NCBI GenBank assembly: GCA_963828505.1
Contig: CAWHFM010000018.1
Location: 124,001 to 188,000 of the forward strand
Direction: 5' to 3'
From: Bog-473 sp963828505
Lineage (GTDB): Bacteria; Actinomycetota; Acidimicrobiia; Acidimicrobiales; RAAP-2
Length of the DNA stretch: 64,000 nt
Every line of letters starts with the position of its first letter. Positions within the stretch are counted from its first letter, which is position 1. Position numbers and translations under genes: made by a program. This document shows, in pieces, positions 52,361 through 61,561 of this stretch. The notes under the pieces are model-generated. The model did not search any database. It had not been told where the DNA came from and saw nothing but the letters and a program-made list of their open reading frames with translations.

Positions 52361-53703
52361 GTGTCGCGACCGTTCGTCATGGTGGCGGCCTTGTTGAACG
52401 AAGACGATGTCGCCATGCTCCATGCGCTCGGTCGGCATGCGAACGGGCACCGCCTTGAGGACTTCTTGGCCCAAGGCGCACGGTGTCGCTGGTGCGCCCA
52501 TCCCATTGGTCTGCGTGGCTACGTGCTCGGTGACCAAGGCAAAGTCGTCTTTTCGAGCCACAACTTCCCCGACAACGTGATCCTCAAAGCGTGTGGGTCG
52601 CGCAGCGAGCTGCGCTGCTCGTGCGCCACGCTCTATCGAGGTGACGCCCGCCATCTGGTGCGCGCCGGCCTCGAAGGCGGGAAGGGCATCGACGAGTCGA
52701 TCGCCGCCCATCCGGCCGTGTTCTTGACCCTGACCGCACCGAGCTTCGGTGTGGTGCACCGTGAGAGCTCGACCGCCCCATGTCACCCCGGAGCACGTGG
52801 CAGACGCTGCGCCCACGGTCGCCCGCTTGGCTGTGAGGAGCGGCACGTTCGTGATGAAGAGGCTCTCGGCACGCCGCTGTGCCCCGAGTGCTACGACTAC
52901 GTCGGCGCCGTGGTCCACAATGCGCTCAGCGCCGAGCTGTGGCGGCGCACCACGATCTACGTCGCACGCCGGCTGGCGAGCGAGCTCGGGCTCTCCCGTT
53001 CGGCCTGCGCCAAGGTCCTGCGTCTCGAGCACTGCAAGGTGGCCGAGTTCCAACGTCGGGGCCTCGTGCACTTCCACGCCGTCATCCGAGCTGACGGAGC
53101 AGCCGGCGGTCCACCACCGGTCGATGCAGCGGCACTCGCACGGTCTTGCGTTGCCGCACGCAGCGTCGAGGTCACCCACGCCGGACGAATGGCCCGATGG
53201 GGAAGCGAGCTCGACGTCCGACTCCTCTCCCGTGAGGGACCCCTGACACCCGTGGCCTCCTACGTGGCCAAGTACGCCACCAAGAAGCCAGCCATGCATC
53301 CAGAGCTCCTCGGGCGCATCCTCTCCGATTCGGACCTGAAGCGCCGTGGCCTTCCGCCACACCTCTTCGCCATGGTGGCGACGGCCTGGAAGCTCGGGTC
53401 CGATCCCCGGTTCAGCTCCCTCGGTCTTCGGCGCCACGCCCACCATCTCGGCTATTCGGGACACTTCCTCACCAAGTCGCCCGCGGCTACTCGACCACGT
53501 TCGGCGCCCTACGTGAGGCCAGGGCCACATGGTGCCAACGGAGTGACACCTCGGAGCTGGACAACACCACGACCCGGCGGCTCCGGGCCGTAGGACGTGG
53601 GTGGGCCAACGAGGGAGAGGAGCTCTTCGCCGCAGCCCAGGCCCGGCAGCGGGCAGAGGAGAAGAAGGAGGCCGACTTCGCGTGGTACACCCGATGCGAG
53701 TAG
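52361..53703 (+). pseudogene. RepSA-like replication initiator, C-terminal frameshift
   Basis: A pSAM2-type initiator as found in actinomycete integrative elements. Cys pairs (CRWCAHPIG; CGSRSELRCSC; CPECYDYV) suggest zinc binding; rolling-circle landmarks are HPAVFLTLTAPSFG, EFQRRGLVHFHAVIR (H-x-H motif) and PVASYVAKYATKK (YxxKY-like). Near 53478 (TCGCCCGCGG) the frame loses a base; the correct continuation reads GYSTTFGALREARATW to a stop at 53703. Uncorrected translation ends at 53593 with an unrelated tail. GTG 52361 is the likely start. Confidence 0.8.
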
Positions 53704-53822
53704 GCACTTCTTCAGAGGGCAAGCCGCCGGAGGCGGTGCGTCAGGCTTTGGACTCTTCCGTAGAAACCGTCGGCGGTGTCGTCTGCGTCGTCTCGCCCAG
53801 CGACCCAGAGGAACGTGCGTGA
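53694..53822 (+). CDS. Small ORF between rep and xis
   Basis: A 42-codon frame, MRVGTSSEGKPPEAVRQALDS onward, that overlaps the end of the initiator and whose TGA overlaps the ATG of the excisionase (TGATG). The tight coupling suggests it may be translated; no family recognised. Confidence 0.35.
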   Translation: MRVGTSSEGKPPEAVRQALDSSVETVGGVVCVVSPSDPEERA

Positions 53823-54061
53823 TGGGCACCTACCCGCATCTCTCGGAAGTCCTCCCGCAATTGGCGACACCCGAAGAGGTCGCACCGTTGCTCGGCCTGA
53901 GCCCACTCGGCGTCGTGCGCCAGTGTCGTAAGCGGAAGCTGCCCGGCCTGAAGATCGGCAGTCGCTGGTACATCCACGTGGCCAAGCTCGCTGCCCAACT
54001 CGACCGCGAGGCGGCCGACACGGAGATCGCGGAACCGGTCGGAAGCTCTCGGGGACGGTAA
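53822..54061 (+). CDS. xis: Excisionase / HTH protein
   Basis: A 79-residue helix-turn-helix protein: LATPEEVAPLLGLSPLGVVRQCRKRKLPGLKIGSRWYIHVAKL, the typical winged MerR-like excisionase fold. It lies between the replication initiator and the convergent integrase gene, the standard order of rep-xis-int modules. It would control integrase directionality. Confidence 0.8.
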   Translation: MGTYPHLSEVLPQLATPEEVAPLLGLSPLGVVRQCRKRKLPGLKIGSRWYIHVAKLAAQLDREAADTEIAEPVGSSRGR

Positions 54062-54088
54062 CGGAAGGGCGTGAAGTCGGCGAGAGCG

Positions 54089-55294
54089 TCACTCACCTGC
54101 AGCGACAGCCGGAGGTTCCAATGCCCGGGCCAGAACCTCAGCCGCCGTACGTTGGCGTTCCGCCGTGGCGTGGCCGTACAGGCCGAGCGTGAGGTTGGGG
54201 CTGTCGTGGCCGAGTATCTCGGCGGCATTGCGGGGATCGATGCCGGCCGCCAGCATCTCGGTGGCGGCGAAGTGCCGGAGCGAGTGCAAGTGCACGTGCG
54301 GCATGCCGAGCTGCGCGCACAGCTTGTGGACGACCGAGGAGAAAGTCTCAGGATTCACCGGCCGGCTGCCGTCGGGCACGGGTGAGACGACGAAGGCGTC
54401 CGGAACCAGACGCACGTCGACGGCAGCGGCGACCTCGTTGCAGCGGCTGCGCCAGGCCTCGAGCAGGGCCCGCCCGGTCGGCGCCACGACGACCCAGCGC
54501 TCACGGCCGCCCTTGGTGCTCTTCTCCCCTCGATCGGTTCCTGCCCGGTAGAGGGAGCGCCGGATCCGGATCGTGTCGGCATCGACGTCGGTCCAGCGCA
54601 TGGCGCAGAGCTCTCCCCGACGGGCACCCGTCAGGACGGCTAGCGACAAGAGCATGCCCCAACGCTCGTCGCGTTCTGCCCCTCGGGCCAGCAGTGCCCG
54701 CATCTCGTCGGAAGTGGGGACCCGGAGCTCGGCCCGGCCCAGCGGGGGCGGCTCGGCCCGTTCAGCCGGGTTGCGATCCAGCCATCCCCAGCGGACGGCT
54801 TGGCTCAGTGCGGCGGAGAGCACGGCATGGTGGCGACGGATGCTGGTCGGCTTGAGCGGACGGTCCCGTCCCCCGCCGGTGGCCAGCTTGCCGTACCACT
54901 CGTCGAGGTGCCGGGGCGTCAGCTCGGCGATCGGGACGTCGCCGAACTCCGGGAAGATCGTTGTCTCGGCCGAGCGACGGGCGTCGTGGAGGGTCCGGGG
55001 GGCACGTCCCCGGGCCTCGCTGTGGCGGAGCCACTCCTCGACCAGGGAGCGGACGGTCGCCGACGAGTCCGTGGCGACCCGGTTGTCGTCCAGTTCCTTC
55101 TGCCAGGCCCGTAGGGCGGCCCGGGCCTCAGTCTGGTTTTTGGCCTCGACGGTCTTGGTGCGCTGCCTGGGGTGGCCCGTGACCGGGTCGGTGCCGACGA
55201 AGACCCGGAGGCGCCACGTCCGCGGGCCTCGCTGCTGGACCGACCCTGTACCCTTGGGTCGTCTCGATGGCCTGGTTTGTGGACCCCCACCCAC
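54089..55294 (-). CDS. int: Tyrosine recombinase (site-specific integrase)
   Basis: A roughly 401-residue integrase. An N-terminal AP2-like arm domain (WRLRVFVGTDPVTGHPRQRTKTV) precedes a core-binding domain and the catalytic domain: Arg in AVLTGARRGELCAM, HLHSLRHFAATEML, LGHDSPNLTLGLYGHA (His and Tyr). GTG 55294 is taken as start; a TTG at 55324 is possible. The gene begins 38 bp from the 5' end of tRNA-Ser, which is probably its attachment gene. Confidence 0.92.
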   Translation of the reverse strand: MGGGPQTRPSRRPKGTGSVQQRGPRTWRLRVFVGTDPVTGHPRQRTKTVEAKNQTEARAALRAWQKELDDNRVATDSSATVRSLVEEWLRHSEARGRAPRTLHDARRSAETTIFPEFGDVPIAELTPRHLDEWYGKLATGGGRDRPLKPTSIRRHHAVLSAALSQAVRWGWLDRNPAERAEPPPLGRAELRVPTSDEMRALLARGAERDERWGMLLSLAVLTGARRGELCAMRWTDVDADTIRIRRSLYRAGTDRGEKSTKGGRERWVVVAPTGRALLEAWRSRCNEVAAAVDVRLVPDAFVVSPVPDGSRPVNPETFSSVVHKLCAQLGMPHVHLHSLRHFAATEMLAAGIDPRNAAEILGHDSPNLTLGLYGHATAERQRTAAEVLARALEPPAVAAGE

Positions 55295-55332
55295 AGTGGG
55301 AGATATAGACCAGATACAGGCCAAAGAGGCTA

Positions 55333-55421
55333 GGAGAGGTGCGAGAGCGGCCGAATCGGACTCACTGCTAATGAGTTGACCTGGGTAACTGGGTCCGAGG
55401 GTTCAAATCCCTCCCTCTCCG
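55333..55421 (+). tRNA. tRNA-Ser (GCU anticodon)
   Basis: 89-nt type II tRNA. Acceptor stem GGAGAGG pairs with CCTCTCC (55414-55420); the anticodon arm CTCACTGCTAATGAG contains GCT; a long variable arm follows; T loop is GGTTCAAATCC. The CCA end is not encoded. It abuts the integrase gene on its 5' side. Confidence 0.93.
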
Positions 55422-55549
55422 CTCCGGGGGTTCGGGCACGTGGCACGTCGTCGCGGGCCCGGCCGACCGGTCGAGACGGCTCGCTCCGGCGGGCCGGCCG
55501 CCCGCCAACACCGGCGGTGCGGCTCGTGCGAGGAGTGTGTGCATAGGTC

Positions 55550-56953
55550 GTGGGTCAGTACTTCCTCGAGACCCTTGGATGTCCGAAGAACCAGGTCGAC
55601 TCCGACAAGCTCGAGGGGTACCTCGCCGCGAGAGGTTTTCACCCCGTGGGCACTCCCGAGCACGCCGACCTGATTGTCGTGAACACCTGCGCCTTCATCG
55701 ACGCGGCGCGACACGAGTCGATCGAGGCCGTTCTCGATTTGGCCGACCGCCGCCGCGACGGGGCGCGGCTCGTGGTCACCGGCTGCATGGCGGAACGCTA
55801 CGGCGACGAGCTCCGGGAGGCTCTACCGGAGGTCGACCTCGTGGCGGGGTTCGGCCGCGACATCGCGCCCGCAGATCACGCGCCGCCGCTCGCCGCGACC
55901 CGCGTCCCGGTCGCTCTCGCCCCCACCCGGATCGTTCCCGGGGCCGAGGTCCCCGACTTCGACCTCCTCCGCCTGCCGCGCCCGGCGGCCAAGGCTCCGT
56001 GGGCCTACGTCAAGGTGGCCGAGGGGTGCGACCGCATCTGCGGCTTCTGCGCCATCCCCTCTTTCCGGGGTCGCCAGCGCTCACGCAGCCAGGAGGACGT
56101 CCTGGCCGAGGTGGACGAGCTGGCCGCGGGCTCGCCCGGCGCTCCTCCCCTCCGTGAGGTCGTGCTGGTGGCCCAGGACCTCGCGTCCTACGGGCGCGAC
56201 CGTTCGGTTCCGGGGAGAAGGGTCGCCGCCGGCCGCTCGCCCGTGGCCGCGCTCACCCGCGCCGTGGCCGAGCGCGTCGACCGCACCCGGCTGCTCTACC
56301 TCTATCCCTCGGGCCTGACCGACGAGTTGATCGACGCCGTCCTCCATACGGGCGTGCCCTACTTCGACCTCTCCCTCCAGCACGTCGCCCGCCCTCTCCT
56401 GGCGCGCATGCGGCGCTGGGGCGACGGCGAGCGCTTCCTGCGGCGCATCGCGGACATCCGCGCCGCCGAGCCCAGCGCCACCTTCCGGTCCTCGTTCATC
56501 CTGGGCTATCCGGGCGAGACCGAGCACGATCACGACCTGCTGCTCGAGTTCCTGGCCGAGGCCCGCCTGGACTGGGCCGGTTTCTTCACCTTCTCGCGCG
56601 AGGAGGGGACCCATGCCGCCGGCCTGCCCGACCAGGTCCCGCCCGAGCTCGCTATGGAACGGCTGCGCGAGTGCGCCGAGCTCCAGGACGCCGTCACCGC
56701 CGGCCGCCGTGACGACATGGTCGGCCAGGTGCGGCGCGTGCTCGTGGACTCGTCGGGGCAGGGCCGGACCGTGCACGAGGCCCCCGAGATCGACGGGGTG
56801 GTGCGCCTGCCGTCCGATCTGGTGCCCGGCGAGCTCGTCGACGCGTTGATCACCGCGGCGGAGGGACCCGATCTCGTGGGTGAGCCCGTCGAGCGGCTCG
56901 AGCCGGCTGCCGCACCCCACCGCCCGCGTGGACTCGCCGGGGTGGCACGGTGA
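55550..56953 (+). CDS. rimO: Ribosomal protein S12 methylthiotransferase
   Basis: A 467-residue radical-SAM methylthiotransferase. The N-terminal MTTase domain starts YFLETLGCPKNQVDSDKLEG with Cys at residue 11, other cluster ligands are in VVNTCAFIDAA and VTGCMAERYGDEL; the radical-SAM triad is CDRICGFC near residue 160; a C-terminal TRAM domain follows. It adds a methylthio group to the Asp of S12. GTG start; stop overlaps the pgsA start (GTGA). Confidence 0.95.
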   Translation: MGQYFLETLGCPKNQVDSDKLEGYLAARGFHPVGTPEHADLIVVNTCAFIDAARHESIEAVLDLADRRRDGARLVVTGCMAERYGDELREALPEVDLVAGFGRDIAPADHAPPLAATRVPVALAPTRIVPGAEVPDFDLLRLPRPAAKAPWAYVKVAEGCDRICGFCAIPSFRGRQRSRSQEDVLAEVDELAAGSPGAPPLREVVLVAQDLASYGRDRSVPGRRVAAGRSPVAALTRAVAERVDRTRLLYLYPSGLTDELIDAVLHTGVPYFDLSLQHVARPLLARMRRWGDGERFLRRIADIRAAEPSATFRSSFILGYPGETEHDHDLLLEFLAEARLDWAGFFTFSREEGTHAAGLPDQVPPELAMERLRECAELQDAVTAGRRDDMVGQVRRVLVDSSGQGRTVHEAPEIDGVVRLPSDLVPGELVDALITAAEGPDLVGEPVERLEPAAAPHRPRGLAGVAR

Positions 56954-57531
56954 GCGACGCCACCCACGAGCATCCCCGGCAGTTCGCCTTCGGTCCGAGC
57001 GCGTTGGCCACTCCCGCCAACGCGGTCACCGTGGCGCGCCTGCTGGCCGCACCCGTCTACGTCCTGATGCTCGTGGCCTGGGGTGCGTCGTGGCTCAACG
57101 TCGTGGTCGGCCTCGTGCTCGCCGGCAGCGACGGGCTCGACGGCTACATGGCCCGCCGCATGGGTACCACCCGCTCGGGTGCTTTCCTCGACCCCTTGGC
57201 CGACAAGGCCGTCGTCCTCGGCGCCCTCATCACACTGGCCGCCCAGGGGCATCTGCCGTGGCTTCCCGTGGGGCTGATCACCGTTCGCGAAGTAGGCATG
57301 CAGCTCTACCGTTCCTGGGTGGGCCGGCGTGGCGTCTCGGTCCCCGCTCGCAACTCGGCCAAGCTCAAGACCCTGGTGCAGGACATCGCCGTCGGGACCT
57401 GCATCATCCCACCCCTGGCCCATCACCACACCCTCCAGGTCGCCGCCATCTGGTTCGCCTGCGCCCTGACCCTCTTCACCGGCGCCGAGTACCTCCTCGA
57501 CGGGCGGCGCGCCCTCCGCCCCGCCGGCTGA
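56950..57531 (+). CDS. pgsA: CDP-alcohol phosphatidyltransferase, PgsA type
   Basis: A 193-residue membrane enzyme, probably CDP-diacylglycerol-glycerol-3-phosphate phosphatidyltransferase. The signature D-G-x2-D-G-x2-A-R-x8-G-x3-D-x3-D is complete (SDGLDGYMARR to FLDPLADK, about residues 58-84). Opening NAVTVARLLAAPVYVLML and three further hydrophobic helices fit. The rimO-pgsA-cinA order is common in actinobacteria. Confidence 0.93.
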   Translation: MSDATHEHPRQFAFGPSALATPANAVTVARLLAAPVYVLMLVAWGASWLNVVVGLVLAGSDGLDGYMARRMGTTRSGAFLDPLADKAVVLGALITLAAQGHLPWLPVGLITVREVGMQLYRSWVGRRGVSVPARNSAKLKTLVQDIAVGTCIIPPLAHHHTLQVAAIWFACALTLFTGAEYLLDGRRALRPAG

Positions 57532-57565
57532 ACGTCTCCGCCCGGCCCCGTAGTCTCACGGATCG

Positions 57566-58850
57566 ATGAGAATCGAGATCGTGGCGGTGGGCACCGAGCT
57601 CCTGCTCGGGCAGATCGCCGACACCAATTCCGCCTGGCTCGGCGAGCACCTGGCCGCCGCCGGTGTGGTCTCCCATTTCCACCAGGCGGTCGGCGACAAC
57701 CACGACCGCATCGTGCTCGCGCTGCGTACCGCGTTGGCCCGGAGCGACGGCGTAATCGTGTGCGGCGGGCTCGGTCCGACCCAGGACGACATCACGCGGG
57801 AGGCGATCGCCGCGGTCATGAACGTCGAGCTCGAACGCGACCCGGCCGTGGCGGACGTCATCGCCGGCTTCTTCGTCTCCCGGGGCCGGGCCATGAGCGA
57901 GAACAACTTGCGCCAGGCCGACGTCCCCAAGGGGGCCACGATCATCCCCCAGGTGGCGGGGACCGCTCCCGGGCTGATCTGTCCCGTGGGCAACAAGGTC
58001 GTCTACGCCGTTCCCGGCGTCCCCTACGAGATGGCCGAGATGTTCGAACGCGCCATCTTGCCGGACTTGCCGCGCCCGCGTGGCCGAGGCCGGCGAGGAG
58101 GCGGTCATCGCGTCGCGTGTGTTGCGTACGTGGGGCGCGTCCGAGTCCGGCCTGGCCGAGTCGCTCCAGAACCGCATCGACGCCCTGGACGAGGTGGACG
58201 CGGGTGGCGTCACCCTGGCCTTCCTCGCCTCGGGCATCGAGGGCATCAAGGTGCGCATCACCGCCCGCGCCCGGACGGCGGGAGACGTCGCCGCGCTGCT
58301 CGACAAGGAGGAGGTCGAGGTGCGCCGGGCCATCGAAGTCCGGCTCGGCGACATCGTCTTCGGGACGGACGACGAGTCGATGGAGGTGGCCGTGGCGACG
58401 CGGCTCGCCGCCCGTGGACTCACCCTGGGGGTGGCCGAGTCGCTGACCGGCGGTCTCATCGCCTCGCGCCTCGTCAACGTGCCCGGTGCGTCGACCTGGT
58501 TCCTGGGCGGGATCGTCGCTTACGCGTCCGACGTCAAGTACGAAGTGCTCGGCGTGCCTCCCGGCCCGGTCGTGACGGAGGCGGCCGCCGCGGCCATGGC
58601 CGAGGGGGCGCGGCGCGTCACCGGAGCCGGCGTCGGCCTCGGGATCACCGGGGTGGCCGGGCCCGACGACCAGGAGGGGGTCGCACCGGGAAGCGTCTTC
58701 GTCGGCCTGGCCCTGCCCGGGGAGGGCACCCAATCACTGACCAGGGAGCTGCGAGTCCCGGGCGACCGTGAGCGGGTGCGCCAATACGCGGCGATCTCCG
58801 CTCTCGACCTGCTCCGACGCGCTCTCGACGAGGTCCCGCCACCGGCCTGA
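57566..58850 (+). pseudogene. cinA: Competence/damage-inducible protein A homologue, frameshifted
   Basis: The first part (57566 to about 58070) has IEIVAVGTELLLGQIADTNS, VIVCGGLGPTQDDITREA and VYAVPGVPYEMAEMFERA, the N-terminal molybdopterin-binding-like domain. One extra C in the run near 58073 shifts the frame; the second part reads VAEAGEEAVIASRVLRTWG, then the C-terminal amidohydrolase domain with LGVAESLTGGLIASRLVNVPGAS and GLGITGVAGPDD. Corrected length is 427 residues. CinA usually has NMN deamidase or ADP-ribose pyrophosphatase activity. In a single-copy backbone gene the shift may be an assembly error. Confidence 0.88.
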
Positions 58851-59024
58851 GGCCGGCCTGAGGAGGTCCGTCGGCGCCCCGCACCGCCCGCCCGGCCCCG
58901 CTATGCCACCCCGTCGCCCCAGCCAGTGCGCCAACTCCGGCGCCTGCTTCACAGCAGCGCCACAGCCGGTTCACACTGGATGGGGAGCCGCAGGTGTGAC
59001 TCTGTGACCCAGGAGGTGCCAACA

Positions 59025-59753
59025 GTGAAGCTCGACAGTGGACCCAGGGTCCTTGTCGTGGACGACGAACCCTCGATCGTCGACGCGGTGGCGACGTCGC
59101 TCCGGTACGAGGGATTCACCGTCGACGAAGCCATGACCGGCCGCAAGGCGTTGGCGCGGGCGCAGGAGGACCCGCCCGACCTCGTCATCCTCGACGTGAT
59201 GCTGCCCGACCTCGACGGCCTCGAGGTGACGCGGCGCCTTCGCGCCGACGGGTTGCGGGTGCCCGTGCTCTTCCTCACCGCACGCGACTCGCTCCAGGAC
59301 AAGCTGGCCGGCCTCACCGTCGGCGGCGACGACTATGTCACCAAGCCCTTCGCTCTGGCCGAGGTGATCGCCCGCGTGCACGCCATCCTCCGGCGCACCG
59401 GGTACGAGCCCGACGACGACGGCATCTTGCGCTTCGCCGACGTCGAGCTCGACGAGAGCGCGCACGAGGTGCGTCGCGCCGGCAGCGCGATCAACCTGAC
59501 CGCCACCGAGTTCAACCTGCTGCGCTACTTCATGCTGAACCCCCGCCACGTGCTCTCCAAGGCGCAGATCCTCGACCACGTCTGGCACTACGACTTCGGC
59601 GGCGACGGCAACGTCGTCGAGACGTACGTGAGCTACCTGCGCAAGAAGCTGGAGAAGTTCGGCCCCCCGCTGATCCACACCATCCGGCTGGTCGGATACA
59701 CCCTGCGGGAGCCCGAGCCCGCGACGAGCGGGACGGGGAACGGGAAGAACTGA
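59025..59753 (+). CDS. OmpR/PhoB-type response regulator
   Basis: A 242-residue regulator. Receiver: VLVVDDEPSIVDAV, phospho-acceptor Asp in LVILDVMLPD (about residue 52) and Lys in DDYVTKPFAL. Winged-helix effector: INLTATEFNLLRYFMLNPRHVLS, DFGGDGNVVETYVSYLRKKLE, IRLVGYTLRE, as in the MprA/TcrA/PrrA group. GTG 59025 has AGGAGG eight bases upstream. Directly followed by its sensor kinase gene. Confidence 0.95.
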   Translation: MKLDSGPRVLVVDDEPSIVDAVATSLRYEGFTVDEAMTGRKALARAQEDPPDLVILDVMLPDLDGLEVTRRLRADGLRVPVLFLTARDSLQDKLAGLTVGGDDYVTKPFALAEVIARVHAILRRTGYEPDDDGILRFADVELDESAHEVRRAGSAINLTATEFNLLRYFMLNPRHVLSKAQILDHVWHYDFGGDGNVVETYVSYLRKKLEKFGPPLIHTIRLVGYTLREPEPATSGTGNGKN

Positions 59754-61499
59754 GTGTCGCTCCGGCTCCGGCTTCTCTTCGCCGTCGGGCTGATCTCCAT
59801 GGTCGCCCTGGTGGTGGCGGACATCGCCACCTACTCGGCGTTGCGGTCGTCGCTCTACAGCCAGGTCGACCAGGAGCTGGCTCAGCGCGTGGCGCACCTG
59901 AACATCAACCAGCTCACGAACCGGGCGGTCTGCCCGCCGGCCCCGGGGAACGAAGAGGGCTCGGGTCCCGTGGGCAACGGACCCGGGCAAACCACCGGAG
60001 GCACCGGCACGGGCAACACCGGGAGCGGCAACGGGGACGAGCAGAATTTCGGCAACCTGTTCGCCATCAGCTACATCGGCGTGGCGAACCTCGACGGCAA
60101 GATCGTGAACGGGTGGGAGTGCCCGGCCTACGTCGGGAACCACCCCTACCGCCCGCAGCTGCCCTCGCCGATCACCGGCTTCACCACCGAGCCTGACGGC
60201 AGCCAGGTCGCTCAGTTCACGACGGGCTCGACCACGCCGGGAGGTCCCGCCTTCCGGGTGCGGGCGAGCAAGATCTCCGGTCCCATCGCCCACGGCGACG
60301 TGCTCGTGCAGGCCCAGACGATCGTGGAGCAGACCAACACGCTGCACACGCTCCTGCTCATTGAGCTGGCCGTGTCGGCCGCCGCCTTGGTGCTGGCGCT
60401 GGCGGGCGGCTGGTGGCTGGTCCGCCTCGGCCTGCGCCCGCTCGAGGACGTCGAGGCGACAGCGGAGTCCATCGCCGCCGGCAACCTGGACCAGCGCGTG
60501 CCCGGCGCCGACCAGCCCACCGAGGTCGGCCGCCTGGCCCGAGCGCTCAACGTGATGCTCGAGCGGATCCAGACCGCGTTCACCGCCCGCCTGGCGTCGG
60601 AGGCCCGGCTGAAGGATTCGGAGCAGCACCTGCGCCAGTTCGTCGCGGACGCCTCGCACGAGCTGCGCACACCCATCGCCGCGGTGTCGGCGTACGCCGA
60701 GCTCTTCGAGCGCGGGGCGGCGCAACACGCCGAGGACCTGCCCAGGGTGATTTCGGGCATCCGCGCCGAAACGGCTCGCATGGACCGCTTGGTCAACGAC
60801 CTGCTCATCCTGGCCCGCCTCGATGAGGGTCTCCCGATTGAGCGTGCGCCGGTCGAGCTGGTCTCGCTCGCTTCCGAGGCGGTCCGCACCGCGGCGGCCG
60901 TCGGCCCGGAGTGGCCGGTGACGTTCAGCGCCACCCGGCCGGTCGAAGTGAGCGGCGATCACGACCGGCTGCGCCAGGTGATCGACAACCTGCTGGCGAA
61001 CGTCCGCGCTCACACGCCATCGGGGACGCGCGCCTCCGTGACGGTCGACGCGGACGGTGCCATGGCAGAGATCGTGGTGGCCGACGAGGGTCCCGGCATG
61101 CCGGCGGAGGACGCCCGCCGCATCTTCGAACGTTTCTTTCGTGCCGACCCGGCCCGGACCCGCACCAGCGGCGGCAGCGGCTTGGGGCTCTCCATCGTGG
61201 CCGCCATCGTCGTCGCTCACGGCGGGACCGTCGCCGCCAGCTCCGCACCCGGTGAAGGGATGCGGGTCTCGGTGCGCCTGCCGCTCGCCAGCGATCTGGT
61301 CGACGGGTCCGACGTGCCCGACGTGCCCGACCCGCCCGACCCCGAAGAGCCGATCGGTGCCGGCCGTCCGGATGAGTCCGCCCCGGTCGCCGGTCCGAGC
61401 TCCGGGGGCCCGCCCATTCCTGTCGACCGGGCCAACCCCGAAGGCGAGCCCAGCGTGCCCGCTCGCGCCAGCGGGCCCAGCTCTCCGGCGTCGGCGTGA
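59754..61499 (+). CDS. Sensor histidine kinase
   Basis: A 581-residue kinase with transmembrane helices near residues 5-27 and 203-225 flanking an extracellular domain that has a Gly/Thr/Asn-rich insert, a HAMP domain (LEDVEATAESIAAGNLDQRV), the H box FVADASHELRTPIAAVSAYA (His about 301), N box QVIDNLLANVRAH, and G1/G2 boxes VADEGPGMP and GGSGLGLSIVAAI. The C terminus is a long Pro/Ser tail. Its GTG follows the regulator TGA immediately. Confidence 0.95.
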   Translation: MSLRLRLLFAVGLISMVALVVADIATYSALRSSLYSQVDQELAQRVAHLNINQLTNRAVCPPAPGNEEGSGPVGNGPGQTTGGTGTGNTGSGNGDEQNFGNLFAISYIGVANLDGKIVNGWECPAYVGNHPYRPQLPSPITGFTTEPDGSQVAQFTTGSTTPGGPAFRVRASKISGPIAHGDVLVQAQTIVEQTNTLHTLLLIELAVSAAALVLALAGGWWLVRLGLRPLEDVEATAESIAAGNLDQRVPGADQPTEVGRLARALNVMLERIQTAFTARLASEARLKDSEQHLRQFVADASHELRTPIAAVSAYAELFERGAAQHAEDLPRVISGIRAETARMDRLVNDLLILARLDEGLPIERAPVELVSLASEAVRTAAAVGPEWPVTFSATRPVEVSGDHDRLRQVIDNLLANVRAHTPSGTRASVTVDADGAMAEIVVADEGPGMPAEDARRIFERFFRADPARTRTSGGSGLGLSIVAAIVVAHGGTVAASSAPGEGMRVSVRLPLASDLVDGSDVPDVPDPPDPEEPIGAGRPDESAPVAGPSSGGPPIPVDRANPEGEPSVPARASGPSSPASA

Positions 61500-61561
61500 G
61501 CCACAGGCCCACCACCTCGCCGGTCGCCGTCTCCGGCTTCGTCACGGTCTGAGGTGTCGCC

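Noticed and set aside
58971..61220. A 749-codon open frame on the minus strand opposite the two-component genes
   Set aside because: It is antisense to clearly recognisable response regulator and kinase genes; high GC makes long antisense frames common, and it has no domain motif.
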